Source: Limnomonas spitsbergensis | Taxonomy: Eukaryota; Chlorophyta; Chlorophyceae; Chlamydomonadales | Assembly (NCBI GenBank): GCA_037349105.1 | Contig: JAYJMM010000118.1 | Location: forward strand, 2,293,501-2,357,500 | Direction: 5' to 3' | Length of the DNA stretch: 64,000 nt | Shown: one piece after another, positions 1 through 12,214 of the stretch | Layout: every line of letters starts with the position of its first letter | Numbering within the stretch: position 1 is the first letter of the stretch | Program-made: the position numbers and the translations under genes | Notes under the pieces: model-generated | What the model was told of the DNA's origin: nothing | Database searches by the model: none | What the model saw: only the letters and a program-made list of their open reading frames with translations

Positions 1-1918
1 TTTTAAACATGATAAGTTTCCCAACACGGGTATGTCAGACTCATACTTTCTTCTTACTGGTAACGATACGTTGACCGGCACGTTATGGCCAATGGCCTGT
101 ATTGTAAGAGAGATGATTTCACCCAAGCCCCTGTCTATGTTCTGGTTTATATCCAAAGGCCCATACCGGTAGGCCTCTTGTCCGCAATTGTCAAGCATCC
201 CTCAGCCAGGACAGCAAGAAACTACGCCCCGCAGGGTCGTAAGTATCAAAGAAGCGTGCGCGCTGTTCCCTTACCCGCAGGTCACACTGCCAGGCCCTTT
301 CAAAATAGGTGTTTGGGTGGATGCACTTTCCACTGTTACATACCGTAATGATCCTTGACCTGCAAACTCAGACATGGGCAAACTGCCACATGGCTCATTT
401 GAACCCGCAACCCATCCGGCCCCTGAAATTTAGCTGCCTGGCAGCTTGCCCTATTTGCTTGACTTGCAAGCTGCCCAACGGCGTAGCTGCAGCAGCTGGG
501 TCAAATATGAGATCAGCTGAAAGGCAAGCTAAAACGTTAAGCTTGGAAGCCAAGGTTGAGGCTTCCGCTCAGCTCAGCTAAACAGCTATGCCTATAATTT
601 GAATGCTGATGGTTGAGCCCTTGCTTTGAAATTTACCTGGTCATCGTGGTTGTGCAAAAGCTGCAGATTGCCGCACTTACAATTTAAATTTCAAATTTCA
701 AACCCTTGCTTAGACCCCATATAGTATCATGGCGATTTTTGCAAGACCCACACCTCCATGCCACCTCACATTCCAATGCCACAGAGACAGCATCCGAATT
801 ATGTGCTCAAGCTTTGCAGTTATAACCTCAACGCTGCCTCGCACTGGTGCCACTGAGAGAGCATCAGGTTGGGCCCAGGCTGCGCTGTTATCTCAAGCCC
901 CACGCCCCATGCGAGATGTGCTTTATATTTTTATCTTCCGCTACCACAGCGATGGCATCAGATAGAGCCCACGCTGCGCTGTTTTCTCACCCTCCACGCC
1001 CAACGTGACACATGGTTTCCGTCCTGCTTTTCTTCCTTTCTTTCAGTGTCTTTTTGTGTGTGGCTCAGCTACAGGTCAGCTACAGGTCAGCACCCTTTTG
1101 ACCTCTGGCCAGAGGCCCCATGCAACGATGCTGCTCAGGCCAGTGTTTTGAAGCTGGTCAAGGTTTATTCGCAATTGAGCCCTCGTTTGGTGGCAATGTC
1201 GCTGCCGAAGATGGACTTAATGGCGAAATTAACCATTGCTCTACAATCCCTGCCACAGAGATCCTGTCGGACCATGCGCATAACGTCAAGAGCTGGCTGC
1301 ATGGCAAGGGGAACGGCTCCGATGACATCCTGGCCTGGTGAGACATGAAAGTAGACCATGCAACAGGTCAGCACTGATCACCAACCAATAAACTACATAG
1401 TTCGAAGCTTGAAGTTACATCCTGCCGATACAAATAGTGTATACCAATACATATGAAACCAAACACACGGCAAAGCACAAATCTCCACCCATCAAGTTGT
1501 ACCCGTTAATTGACTACCGTAAGTTTGACGTATTTAATGCAAAGTAGTGTCCGTCCTAATATGAAGGGCTGTGCTAGTGCATCAGGCAGCACTTGCTGAA
1601 CGCACTTGACGTCACTTCATCATCTGACATCCCTGCACCACTTGACAGCACTCAGCAGCAGATGACATCACCCGCTTCCTAGGGGTTTCCTAGGGGTTTC
1701 CGAGGGGTCTCCTTGGGGGGGTTCCTAGAGATTTCCTGGGGGAGAGCGTCTACTGGTAGGTCGATGGACTACTGGTGCATTATTACTGTAGCTCATTGGA
1801 CTTTTATCCACAAGCTTCCAAGGGCTCCTAGTGGGCTCTCTCCTGGCAGATCATGCGATCCTAACTTTTGCTACCGGCACAAGGGTGTAGCCCACCCTAG
1901 TGACAGAGAGCTCTCCTG
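1..1918. other. Region without a recognised gene
   Basis: No reading frame here resembles a known family, and none shows convincing splice-phase continuity with the gene that follows. Visible details are a TACCGGTA palindrome at 164-171, a direct repeat of the motif CAGCTACAGGT near 1068-1095, and an imperfect repeat of GGGGTTTCCTA around 1680-1735. An upstream exon of the phospholipase B-like gene, carrying its signal peptide, could lie here but I cannot place it. Confidence 0.5.
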
Positions 1919-4900
1919 ATGCGCAGGCTGGTGGAGCAAGACGCCTGGGTGCGGGGACAGGCCGGCGCAGGCAGCGCGGACAGGAGAGGCAGCAGCAGCA
2001 ACCCCGGCGCTACCGACGGCGGTAGCAGCGGCAGCGATGAATTTTTGGGCGACGCTTCTGGCAGCGGGTCCCGAGTGCCTTCAGCGGCCCGCAACGTGGA
2101 CATGGTTGATGAGCGGCGGGAAAGGTTGCATCGGGCAGTGTTGGAAGCCGGCCTGCAGGATGGCACCGTCGGTGAAGTGGGAGAGGAAGGCGACGGTATC
2201 TGGCTGGAGGGCAGGGAGCGGGACAGGCTGTTCTGGTCGGCGGTGGGCCTGGTTCTGGAGCAGCTGGACGGTGTGCTGCAGGGCTATACTGCCCGGAGAG
2301 CTGAGCTGGCGCTGGTTGCTGCTACTGCCGCACGGGAGGGGGGAACGGGGGCAAGGACAGAAGGCGGCCGGCCGGTTGGGGAGCTGTTGGAGGTTTTGGG
2401 GAGGGAGGACCTACTGCTCATCAATGCCTTAGGTGAGACAAAGCAGGAACTGCCTGGCCCTTCAAAAAAACTGTTGTAGGGGTTGCGTTATGGTTGCAAC
2501 GGCGGTGTAACAGGAACAGGGGCATGCAAAGGGCAGACATCATATTGATTGCTTTCCCTCATCTTCCTTCTTCTTTTCTCCCGGAAAGGAGGACAAGTCA
2601 TGGTTTTCTAATAGTGTATTGATAGTTGGAGTGTGAGAGCATGGTGTGTGTACAATGCGCTTGCGTCCTACCAGACTGGCAACAGGCTGTTGGTTGGACG
2701 CCTGTATTTTGCAACGGCAACCTACAGCCTGTCCTGGATCAATCATGGTGTGCACCCCGCACCCTCTGCCACGCCATCCGCCCAAGGCATGCTTCTCAGA
2801 AGATAGAGGAAACAATGCTGGGGGTGTGAGTGTGGAGGAACAGTGCAGCTCGTGGCTGAGCCCACCTCTCCCCGCCCGCCATTTCCAATGTGTGTTTTTC
2901 ATACCATATGAGTACCGGTATATGAAGTTAAAATTCCACTCATGTACCGTAGTATTGAAAATCCCAGGTTACCCCATGTATGTTGATTTGCTTGCCCTAC
3001 TAGTACCCCAAAACCCTAAACCCTAAACCCTATACCCTAAAATAGGACTCCAAAACCTAGACCCTTGCCCTAAACCTCTCCGTACTAGGTGACCTGGAGG
3101 AGCTGATTCCTATGCTCATCAAGGGCGCCAGTCCTGATGGCACTGAGGTGAGTGATGCTCCTTATCAGGACAAAAGGTGAGGAACAGGCCTATCAGCCCT
3201 GGTGGGGCTGAGAAGAGAAATGGGCCCTCTTTTTGAAGCACCTCAGGTGATCCAGCTCATGTTGCAGGTAGAGATCAGGGGGGTAGAACAGAAAATTTCC
3301 ATCCTCCTCAGAGCAGCCAGCTTTACTCGTCAGAGGTGGCGCAATCATTAAAATATCCCAAAAATAACACTATGCGGTAATGTAGAGAGCATATTATCAT
3401 GCATGGCCATGCATGTTTACCATGGTAGCTGCCAAAGTCCCACTTCCTTGCATGGGTCACCATTCACCACTCAGGCAACAATGGACCTGGCCAAGCTGTC
3501 TCCCGACGCCGCGTGGCACCGGCTGGTCACCTCGGGGCACTGCAGTGCTCTCATCAAGGTAGGCAATGGAGACTGCTGCGATAAACTAAATAGCTAAAGG
3601 AAATGATGGTGGGACACAAAGTGGCAGGTAGGGGCATGTCTATAACTGGACGACCGCCACGTTACCTGCTACATCTAGCAAGTGCATCAGCAGGGAACAA
3701 TGGAAACGCAGGATCGAGCTCGATTTCCAGGACCCCGTTTATCTCCACAACGATTGCCTGCTGCTGTCACCACACTGTCAAGTACACACGTGTAGATGAG
3801 AGGTGACCAGTCTGATAATACTCTAGTCAGACAATGTCTCCCGCTCTTGTCACTGCTGACTGAAGCCACTCAAGTGTGGGTGACGGGTCACCTACTAACC
3901 TGTTGGGCAATCTTTGCCTGCTGTTGTCACCCCTAACTGAAATCACTCAAGTGTAGGTGAGAGGTGATCTGTCGGACATCATGGTCGGCCATACCACATG
4001 GTCCACCTACTACACGATGAATCGGATCTACAAGCACTACGATTTCTCAGGGCTGTCTCACCAACGCATACAAGGGAGGAAAGTGTCTATGCCTAGCTAC
4101 CCAGGTACATGAGACTATGAGAGGTTCCTAGGGTAGGGGGTGGAGTGCGTACCTAGCTGCCATGTTTGGGGGTCATTCGGCTACAATTCAGCTACAATAT
4201 GGCCTATGGCTTGCTGGGCTTGAGGTCAGTTTGTTATCCTAGCATGCTCAGTGCCGGCCGCCCATCCGCCCCCAATGTGGTCTGGTGTGCACAACATAAA
4301 CACTGTTAGCTACCCTGTACACACACGGCTCCTATTGCTAGCTGGAGGGCCTACCTTGCCTTGTGGGGGGCTAAGGATACCTGCATTCCTGTATAGTAAG
4401 GGAATGGCAGCTATTTAAGCTTGTATGCAAAATAAAAGCCCTGAACCCTAAAAGCCCTTTACTCTGAACCCTTAATCCTAATGCCGATCATCCTGTCTAA
4501 TCAGTGACCCTTTCTCTACTGCTCCGAAGTGCCCCCCCCCCCCCTCCCCTCCCCCCCTCCCCTCCCCTGCTAGGTGCTCTGAGCTCCATGGGTGAATTTA
4601 TATCCTGTTTAATTTACGGCCCTATCTATAGCTCTGAGCTTCACCCCCCCCTTCTTCCCTTCTGCTAGGTGCTCTGAGCTCCATTGATGACTTCTACATC
4701 CTGGGCGCCCCCAGCCACCTGGTGGTGATGGAGACCACCCACGACCTGCTGGACACGCGACTGTATGACCTCATCACCCACCAGGCGGCACTCAGCTACC
4801 ACCGCGTGTTTGCGGCCAATCTGCTGGCCGGCAGCGGGGAGGAGTGGGTCAGCTGGGTGCAGGTGGGGAAGGGATGGCCTAGGAGCTGGTTGAAACGTCC

Positions 4901-7900
4901 GGGGGATGGATGTGGGGATGGGTCAGGTATTGCACCATCTGGCCAGCAGGGGGGAGGAGTGGGTCAGCTGGGTGCAGGTGGGGAAGGGATGGCCTAGGAG
5001 CTTGTTGAAACGTCCGGGGGATGGATGTGGGGATGGGTCAGGTATTGCACCATCTGGCCAGCAGGGGGGAGAAATGGGTCAGCTGGGTGCAGGTGGGGAA
5101 GCTTCCCGTCCTGGGCGCAGCAGGGGGCTTGATATATTTTCCCTGTTTGCATTTTGAGGTCGCTGACTTTGATTCAAAGGAAGACAGGCAGCTGCGTTCC
5201 ACAGGGACTCATAGGCGAGCACGGAGATTCCTCCGCAATGCTGCCCCCGAGCTGCGCTGTTCCCTTCTCCCCCATTCCAAGGGAGGGGGGGGCGTGCTTT
5301 TCTTCTATCTCACTATTCGCTGCCCTGTTCCTCCCGCCTGCAGATGCACCACAGTGGTACGTACAACAACCAGTACATGGTGCGTGGATGTACTAAAAGG
5401 GATCTCTTTGCATTTCCCCCCATCTCCATAAGAAACTTTGCGGCATTGTCAGGAGTTCGTACGGCCTCTGAGGTGTTGATCTGGTATCACAGAGCTCTCT
5501 AAGGTGACTGCCTGGTTCATGTTTTCCTTCTTGCGCGTGTTCTAGCTGGATTATGGATCCGGTGTTGGAGACACGTAAACGTTTTGCTGATGAACCAAGC
5601 TGGTATATTATCCTTATAGCATGAGTTCCTGCTGTTATCATTCTAGCATGAGTTCCTGGGAGGTGAGAGGGGGATCTGTGGGACCCTGCCGACCCCTACC
5701 TCTTCCTCTTGTTGATCGCTTCCTTCGATGTCCCTATCTGATTGATCTTGGGGATGGGTGGCATAGGTGGCCTTGATGAGAGGGAGGCTGGTTCCAGCTG
5801 GTCCCAGCGGTTCCCAGCTGGTTGAGCTCAGGTTCTAAGGGTTGAGGGTTAGGGTTAAGGTGTGCTGTATTAATCCAAATACCTTCACGCCAAACTGGTT
5901 TAGCAAACCCTCAATCCTTAACCTTAACCCTCCACCAGAAAATGTACATCCTGAACCCTAAAAGTCTCTTGCTGTGTTTCCAGGTGGTTGACCTCAAGCG
6001 CTTCTCACCGGGCAAGGAGCTGCAGCCCGGCCTCCTCACTGTCATAGAGTTGTTGCCAGGTGGGCAATCCCTATAACCTCACCACCCTGGCTGGCATCGC
6101 TTTCATTCTGTCAGACGGGAAGTAACACACAAATAAACACGTGATAGATACTGATAGACGACGCGGGTGCGTGAGGGCCCAGGCTACAGTGCAGGTGGAG
6201 GAGCCATTCTCAATTGATTCATTTTTCTCCGAGTGGTATGACGGTATGCACATGTCTTGCTTGGATTGTCTGCCTTGGTAGTTCAAGCATTTACGTGTGT
6301 CCTGTCTAGCCTTAACCCTGTGACCACTTTGGTTTTGTGTCATAATATCTTGCATATTCCTGTATTGGAATTTGGGGGCTATCAAGTTGGGGCTCATATT
6401 ATTTAGCACGGCGCGGTTACTTGTCACCTGTCATGGGTCAGTGATGCCCCGATGATCCTCTTCCTCCGCTCATATATGCTCTCCGCTATAAGGGGTCGTT
6501 ACATGCTGCACATGTACGTTTGATTGCCAGGAGAATTCGTAGCCTGAATGTAAAATGGATGCCATTGAAAGATTCTCATTAATTCAGGACCGCTATCCTA
6601 GCAACAGCAGGCTGACCTGCCAATGCTGATTTCATTGCCAACATTTAGAAGTGTTCGTTCAAGTGCAGCAAGCCACCTTTGGCATGCCATTGGGCAGCCA
6701 CCACTGGACCGTTGGGGACCAAACTCTGACCAGCCTTCAGCCGGTGGCCGAAGCAGAAGGGCATGCTGTCCGAACCCCCCACGGCCACAGGCCATGATGC
6801 AGCTGAATTGCAGTTGAAGCACCCTGACATGAACAGACTTGCCTGCCGATCACACCCTTCACTTCACAGGTTTCTCCAAGTCTGCTGACGTGACGCACGA
6901 GCTTGAGAGAGGATTCTGGCCCTCGTACAACGTCCCGTACTTCCCGGTGAGGGTGCCCGCCAATCAGGCCATCAGGGCTGCCACATCTTGTGTGCTCATG
7001 CCCCAAGGTCCTCAGCTTTATCTCCAAGCTCGCAATCAACCTGTCCTTTGTTTCATGGAGGCGGAGCCCATGCGCAGCCATGCCCGTATATGGAAGGTTT
7101 CCTCGACACATGCCCTAGTACTGTGTTGATGTACAATGTGGAGAAACATCTGACTGATGTTGGTAACGAGGCCACCTTATTTTTACCTACACCTGGCCGC
7201 CTGGGCCCGATTCCGGCCCTGCAGAGCAGCAATTATGAAATTGTGGTCATCATGCATTGTGAGTTTGTGCTCCTGCAGGGGCACGCAAACCTTTGCATGT
7301 AGAAAGTGCATGCATGCTTGTGGGGGGCCTTCTCACTCTGCTTTGTGCATGCCTACGGTGGCTGGTGTAACAGGACGTGTACAAGCGTGCAGGCTACCCT
7401 TCTACATCTGCTGCTTTGTCGGTACAAGGCGACGCGTATGCCAAGGTTGTCGGCGGGCTCAGCTACCAGCTGGCTCCTCGAGCCAAGATCTTCAGGAGGG
7501 ACGCAGGTATAGACTGTCAGGAGAGTAGGCACCACGTACGGCTCATGGACTGGGCAATTGTGAAATCTGGATTTTGTGTGATTGCCTGCTGACTGCCTCC
7601 TTGTTTCTCCTGGGCCAAGAAATTGTATACAAATAGTTTTGTCCTGGCTTTATTTTGTTGGTTCTGCTGCCAGGATGGCTGCTTTCTAGCGCCCCACCTG
7701 ATGTCTGATGCCAATCGCACTCTTGGCTTTCAGGATCATCAAAGGAGGGTCTGTGTTGATGACCGTACGGCCCTTCCAAGGGCATAAAAGATAGAGCCCG
7801 TAACCGTAACCCTAAATCTCAGGAAAGTTGTTTTGCCCAAGTACCTCGGGTTTGCCCCTTTCCGGTCAGGCCTGGACCCTTGTTCCGGCTGGGCAAGGGT

Positions 7901-9396
7901 CTTGACTGAGAACCGGGAACGTTTCCAGCTGCGTGAAGGTAACGGCCTGGGAAGGGCGTACACAGTCACTTAGGGCAGGCTGTCTGTTTTTGCGTTGTGC
8001 CTGTGTTCAGTACATTTACACAGTCAAATCAGAGAGGGTCAATTCCAGTATTTGTTTCCTCTGCGCGGCCGCCTCCGGGGGCCACACCTCAGCCATGACA
8101 ACGGCTGGATTGGGAGCAATACCTGGACCGGCCTAGGTCCGGCGACCCAAGTAGCATGGCAGGCCATGCGTGAGACCTCAGGGCGCAGGCCGGTAGGTAG
8201 CTGAATAGTAGGAGAATGGTTCCTGAACCTTGAAAGAAGAAACATTGGCTTCACTGAAGTCGTACGGCGCAGATGGCTGATCCAGAAGTTGGCACAATGA
8301 CCACGCTCTACCGCCTAATTGCCATTATGCCTCACAAGTGGCATTCAGCCATGGACATCGGCTACCGTTTTCCCCCCCTTCTCCCAGCTCGCAGTGCCTG
8401 GCACTCAAAAACAGGCTGTTGGAATGGGCGTATTGACTAAGTAAGTGCAACTCATGACGGTGCAGGTGCTGTGGATGACTTGGCAGGCATGGCCCGTCTC
8501 CTCCGCTCCAACTCGTGGGGCAATGACACATACTCAGGCAACGATGTTTGGGGTACCCTGTGCGCACGAGGAGACCTGGATCCAAGCAATCCGATGGCGT
8601 ATGGTTGCATGGATGCAAAAGTGGGTTGCCGCTGTTGGAGGGCTCAGTGTTTATTTCCTTGGCTACGAGTTCACACATACTGGGCCGCCCCGCTGCCGCA
8701 AAAGGCCCAATCGTGGCCAAGGCTTGACCTGCATAAAGACACAGGCCCAAGCAGCATAGCTGGCCGTGCATGGGTTCTCAGGCCGGAGGCCACGTGGTAG
8801 CTGAAATGTAGCTGAGCCAAAAAAATGGAAAACACAGCTGCATCCCCCCTCTCCCAGGCCCTGAGGGAGTGACTGGCCGACTAGATGTTTGTTGTTTCTT
8901 GTTCTTGCCCCCTATTTCTTGATTTCTTGCTCTTTCTCTTGTTTTGTATGTGCTCTTCCTCTTGCTTTCTTGCTGATTCATTCGCTTGCCTTTTACACAT
9001 TGACGCATCCAACGTATGGTCACAAGCCGAATTCGGCGCGAATGCTGTACCAATCGTGCGTAACTGGTGATGTCATGCAGCTTGACCATATACATTGCTG
9101 CAGCCTCAGTATGGGCACCGTACGAAACCCTCCCTCTCCCTCATTAACACTGTGCTGATTGTGCTTTATAGGTGACTTCATATAGCATGGCCATGGACAT
9201 GCAGGCACTGGCTGTGAGCGGGCCGTCCACAGAGAGTGGCCTGCCACCCTTTGCATGGAGCGGGGCTACTGCCTTTGCGCATGGTCCACACAAGGGCATG
9301 CCAGACGCGTTTGACGGCCGGTTTGAGACCCAGGAACCCACCGTGCCACTAGTTCGACTTACCAGCAGACTAGTGTTCTTATCGGACTCTGATTGA
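1919..9396 (+). CDS. Phospholipase B-like protein (PLBD family, Ntn-hydrolase fold), 11 visible exons
   Basis: Exons read: 1919-2432, 3089-3147, 3475-3558, 3957-4104, 4669-4862, 5344-5379, 5984-6059, 6870-6946, 7374-7506, 8466-8620, 9172-9396; all join in phase (566 residues). Motifs match the lamina-ancestor/PLBD family in order: NALGDLEELIP, GHCSALIK, VGHTTWSTYYTMNRIYKHY, SSIDDFYIL, VVMETT, GEEWV, SGTYNN, VVDLKRF, ADVT, FWPSYNVPYF, PRAKIFRRD, CARGDLDP and, near the end, SGPSTESGLPPFAW. In this family the Cys of the CSALIK motif (about residue 214 here) becomes the N-terminal nucleophile after self-cleavage; the enzymes are lysosomal or secreted amidase/phospholipase-like proteins. The first visible exon is Gly/Ser-rich and shows no signal peptide. 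A TGCGCAG acceptor-like site sits just inside it (exon would begin 1927), so an upstream signal-peptide exon is likely. Several introns contain decayed copies of the adjacent exon edge. Confidence 0.88.
3010..3042. repeat. Interstitial plant-type telomeric repeat (CCCTAAA)n
   Basis: About four to five head-to-tail copies of CCCTAAA, the last slightly degenerate, lie inside the first visible intron of the phospholipase B-like gene. This is the Arabidopsis-type telomere unit, also used by many green algae. Shorter CCCTAA/CCCTGAA-like tracts recur in other introns (about 4440, 5890, 7800, 60180, 61350, 61510). Confidence 0.85.
3757..3975 (+). repeat. Three copies of an acceptor-side segment in a phospholipase intron
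   Basis: Three related blocks of about 60-75 bp each run through a pyrimidine-rich tract (TGCTGTTGTCACC-like), then CTCAAGTGTAGGTGA or variants. They begin near 3757, 3838 and 3905. Only the last is the working acceptor of the exon starting at 3957; the upstream two have lost the AG or are diverged. Confidence 0.65.
4565..4605 (+). repeat. Partial copy of acceptor plus exon start
   Basis: The string CTGCTAGGTGCTCTGAGCTC occurs here and again at the true acceptor of the exon starting at 4669. About 100 bp separate the copies, and the upstream one diverges after the first codons. It follows a poly-C tract near 4531-4565. Confidence 0.75.
4831..5105 (+). repeat. 115-bp tandem repeat spanning a splice donor, about 2.4 copies
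   Basis: The last 25-30 bases of the exon ending at 4862 (encoding EEWVSWVQ) plus the start of the intron are repeated with a period of exactly 115 bp. The anchor GGAGTGGGTC falls at 4841 and 4956, and a variant, GAAATGGGTC, at 5071. Each copy ends GTGCAG|GTGGGGAA, so donor-like sites sit at 4863, 4978 and 5093. Confidence 0.9.
6664..6826. repeat. Dispersed repeat, copy 1
   Basis: This intronic stretch shares many blocks with 63700-63853, including ACCAGCCTTCAG and a terminal GCAGCTGAATTGCAGTTGAAG against GTAGCTGAATTGCAACTGAAG. The shared order of blocks indicates copies of one short interspersed element of about 150 bp. No coding capacity is visible. Confidence 0.6.
8100..8820. repeat. Dispersed repeat fragments ending in the TAGCTGAA-TAGCTG motif
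   Basis: Two stretches (about 8100-8220 and 8650-8820) share the order: GG-CCGGCC-rich start, CAAG/CAAGCAGCATAG/GTAGCATGGCAGG, TG-GAGACCTCAGG or GGTTCTCAGG, then a closing AGCTGAA-GTAGCTGAGCC-like motif. Related motifs on either strand recur near 1065, 4178 and 29310, which suggests a short interspersed repeat family. Boundaries are approximate. The exon 8466-8620 lies between the two copies. Confidence 0.4.
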
Positions 9397-9399
9397 TAA

Positions 9400-11345
9400 A
9401 GGCTAACGCTGCTGCTGATGTGCACCTTCCGAGGCATGCAATCTTTGAAGGGCCCAAACAAGTCAATGGCATTACACCGCTGGGCCATGCTGAAAAGATT
9501 CGGCTGCGTGGGAGCCTGACTCGCCCCAATAAGTCAACGACGTTACACCTCTGGGCCCTGCATGTGGAGGATGCGCTGCACGTGTGCTTTAAATGCCCTA
9601 GCTTAAAAGGGAGGCTGAGGGCGATAGGTTGGGCAGGTCCCCCGGAGGGCGCTACGGATTTTTAGCAGTTGTACCAGGGCAGGCATGGGTGGGAGGCTCT
9701 GGCTTTTGTTTAGGACGTGGTACACTTTGCTGAGGGCTATTCTGCTGCCTTGTTTTTCGACTCCCTGGGGACTGGCTCTTTCCCTTTTTGTCTCTCTCTT
9801 GCTTTCAGAGGCAGGGATCCTTCGGTCTGCCTTTCCGTTTTATGGAGGGGTGTTTTCTGCGCCCATTGTGCGCCTCTCTGTCTATCTTCTAGCCTTTGCA
9901 TCCTTCTCCTACCAACCAGACAGGACGTCGGAGAGCCCGCAGGCAGGGGTGGGAGGCCCTAGATTTTGTTCTTTTAGTTGAGCTTTTTGAGGCTAGTTTC
10001 TTCAGGGGCAGGGGATACGGCTTGCCCGACCTGTGTTCTTTTTGTTTGGTGGGTGAATTGCTCTCCTTTATTTCCTAATATGTCTTCTCCCTTGACTTTC
10101 CTAGCTGTCTTTTTGTTTGCCGACGTGGCCAAGCTTCATTTCAACACGGCCCAGAGGGCCAGAGGTGTAATGTCATTAACCTCTGGGCCCTGCACGAGAG
10201 GGCTCAGCCGCATGGGCGCCCAACTGTTCAGATGGGAGAAAATAATAAACTAAAAGGAACAGGGAGCAAAAAAGGAAACAAAAGGAGAGGTCGGAAAGGC
10301 GAGTAAATCCGACACCTGGCTCCTCTATCTACTAGCCCAAAGAAGTTAAGCGCCGAGTGTATCCTACAATAGCTGGGAAATAGACAGGAACTGTGAGAGC
10401 AAAGGAAACAGCCCAGCAGCTGTAGCTAGGATCTGGTTATTTGAACAAGTCTGGGTGTTTCATGACCAGTGTCCATCACACAGATTTACACAGACTTGTG
10501 TTAGTTGATTGTCCAGGGTATCACTGTTTTTTGGGTCTCTGTCTTAGCTTATTTTGTGCCCGAACCAGCTTTGGGGCAACTTTTTCATGCATAACACTGA
10601 CTCACGCTGGACTAGACATTCCACGTAAATCAATAACGTTACACCTCTGGGCCCGCTCAAAGCTCAGCCGCGTGGGCGCCCAATTGTTCAGAAGGGAGAA
10701 AAGAAGAAACTAAAAGGAAGAGGGGGGGAAAGGAACAAAAGGAGAGGCCGGGCAGGCAAAGAAGACCAAGCCCGACACCTGAGTTCCACTAGAAACTAGC
10801 CCTCAACAAAGCCTCTAAGAAAAGTACACAAAAGCAAGCGTATCCCACCCCTGCTTGGCCGCGAGGGTGCCCCACTGATCAGAAGGGAGATGACAAGAAA
10901 CTAAAAAGGGGGCAAAAAGAAAAGAAAAAAGGACCAAAAGGGAAGGCCGGAAAGGCAAACGACACCGGCGCCTAAGAATTCCTAGACAAACCTCAACAAT
11001 GCCCACAGCACAGTTCACAAAAGCCCTGGCCCAGACGTCTTTAGCTTCCGGTAGTTGGATTGGGGATTAGGACTTTTTGTTTTCTTTTTGAGAGGGTCTC
11101 TTTCCTCTCTCTCTTTAGTTTCCAACCTTGCTGTTGGACGCCGACGCAGCCGAGCTTTGCAGCATGGCCCAGGGGTGTATCGTCATTGACAGTCCACAAA
11201 AGCAAGTGCATCCCACACCTGCTCAGCCTGGTACAGCTGGTGGAAGTTAGTAGCAGCGCCAGGAGGACCTGCCCACCCCCGCTCCAGTAACTGCTCCCTG
11301 ACACTAGGGCACTGGAAGCACACATGTAGCGCATCCTCCACCTGC
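9400..11345. mobile_element. Nested cluster of LINE-like retroelement 3' tails
   Basis: Two remnants encode the same tail: at 9559-9700 (+) VEDALHVCFKCPSL, then WAGPP and QLYQ; at about 11340-11180 (-) VEDALHVCFQCPSV, then WAGPP and QLYQAEQVWDALAFVD. A His/Cys cluster of this kind is typical of the C-terminus of non-LTR reverse transcriptase proteins. Around them the motif GTTACACCTCTGGGCC followed by CGGCCGCGTGGGCGCC-like sequence and a purine-rich AAACTAAAAGGAA tail recurs (about 9465, 9535, 10165, 10630, 10860 and, inverted, 11150). The copies are broken by stops; no reverse-transcriptase core is present. I infer repeated insertion of 5'-truncated elements into one another. Confidence 0.6.
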
Positions 11346-12127
11346 TCGCTATCCCCCGGTCGCTATCCCCCCGTGCCCAAAACCGCTGGCAGCAGCGTGC
11401 CTATTGCCGCTGATTGTTGCGCCGTCCTCTGGTATCAGCCGTGCTGATCGCGCTGAGCCGCAGTCGCAAATTCCACGTAAATGTCTCCCCATGCAGCAGG
11501 TTGGGCTGCAGCCAAGCCTGCTCACCCAGTCCCTTGGACACCAATGAAAGGGTGGGAAAAGGGCACCTTCTGTAACCCAGTGGATTCCCAGAGGGGACAT
11601 ATGCTAGATACACAACTTCTCGTAGAAAAGTCTAAAATGGTTATGGTTCGGATTGCTAGGGGGGCCGTCTGCGTAACAGTTGTTAACCCTTTTGCTCGAT
11701 CTGGCGGGAAAATTGAAGTGTACCGTTGATATGATTTTGATACCGGGATTACCGGTATATTGTTTTTTTATTACAAAGGGGGGGCGACCGCTCAGCAGCT
11801 ATTATCCCGCCATTATCCCTACTGCTAGATCTGGAGAGCTTGATCCCAAAAGAGAGCTGCACCGCTCAAGAATCTCAGAAGAGAGAGCAAGCAGAAACCG
11901 AAAGCAAGGGAGATCTCTACAATGCTGAAAGAGCATGCAACTCGAGGAAAGCCAAGACAAACAAGTTCATCTTGCCACTCCAATATGCAGCGTCAAGGCA
12001 GGTCCTGAGGGACCGAAATCCCTGAAGACCTTTCCCAAAGATTTGGTTCAGCAGTCTTGATTGTTTTTTGTGACCTTTCTGGACCACACGATTATATGGT
12101 CCTTTTTCCTGATGGCGAGTTCATGTG

Positions 12128-12214
12128 TCTTCCTTAGCTCAGCTGGTTAGAGCGTGCGACTTTTAAACCTGAGAAGGTATCGCGAGGTCACCAGTTCAAT
12201 CCTGGTAGGGAGAG
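12128..12214 (+). tRNA. tRNA-Lys (anticodon UUU) with a 13-nt intron
   Basis: The cloverleaf folds completely. Acceptor stem 12128-12134 pairs with 12207-12213 (one G-U pair). The D stem is GCTC/GAGC (12137-12140, 12150-12153). Anticodon stem 12155-12159 pairs with 12180-12184, and the T stem is ACCAG/CTGGT with loop TTCAATC. The anticodon TTT is at 12162-12164. The anticodon arm closes only if 13 bases (12166-12178) after position 37 are removed, the standard place for a eukaryotic tRNA intron. The A-box (TAGCTCAGCTGG) and B-box are intact, and a TTTT pol III stop lies at 12217-12220. The discriminator base is G12214. Confidence 0.88.

Noticed and set aside
12155..12184. Suppressor tRNA reading with anticodon TTA
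   Set aside because: Centring the loop on TTTTAAA leaves the anticodon stem unpaired. Removing a 13-nt intron gives a fully paired stem and anticodon TTT.
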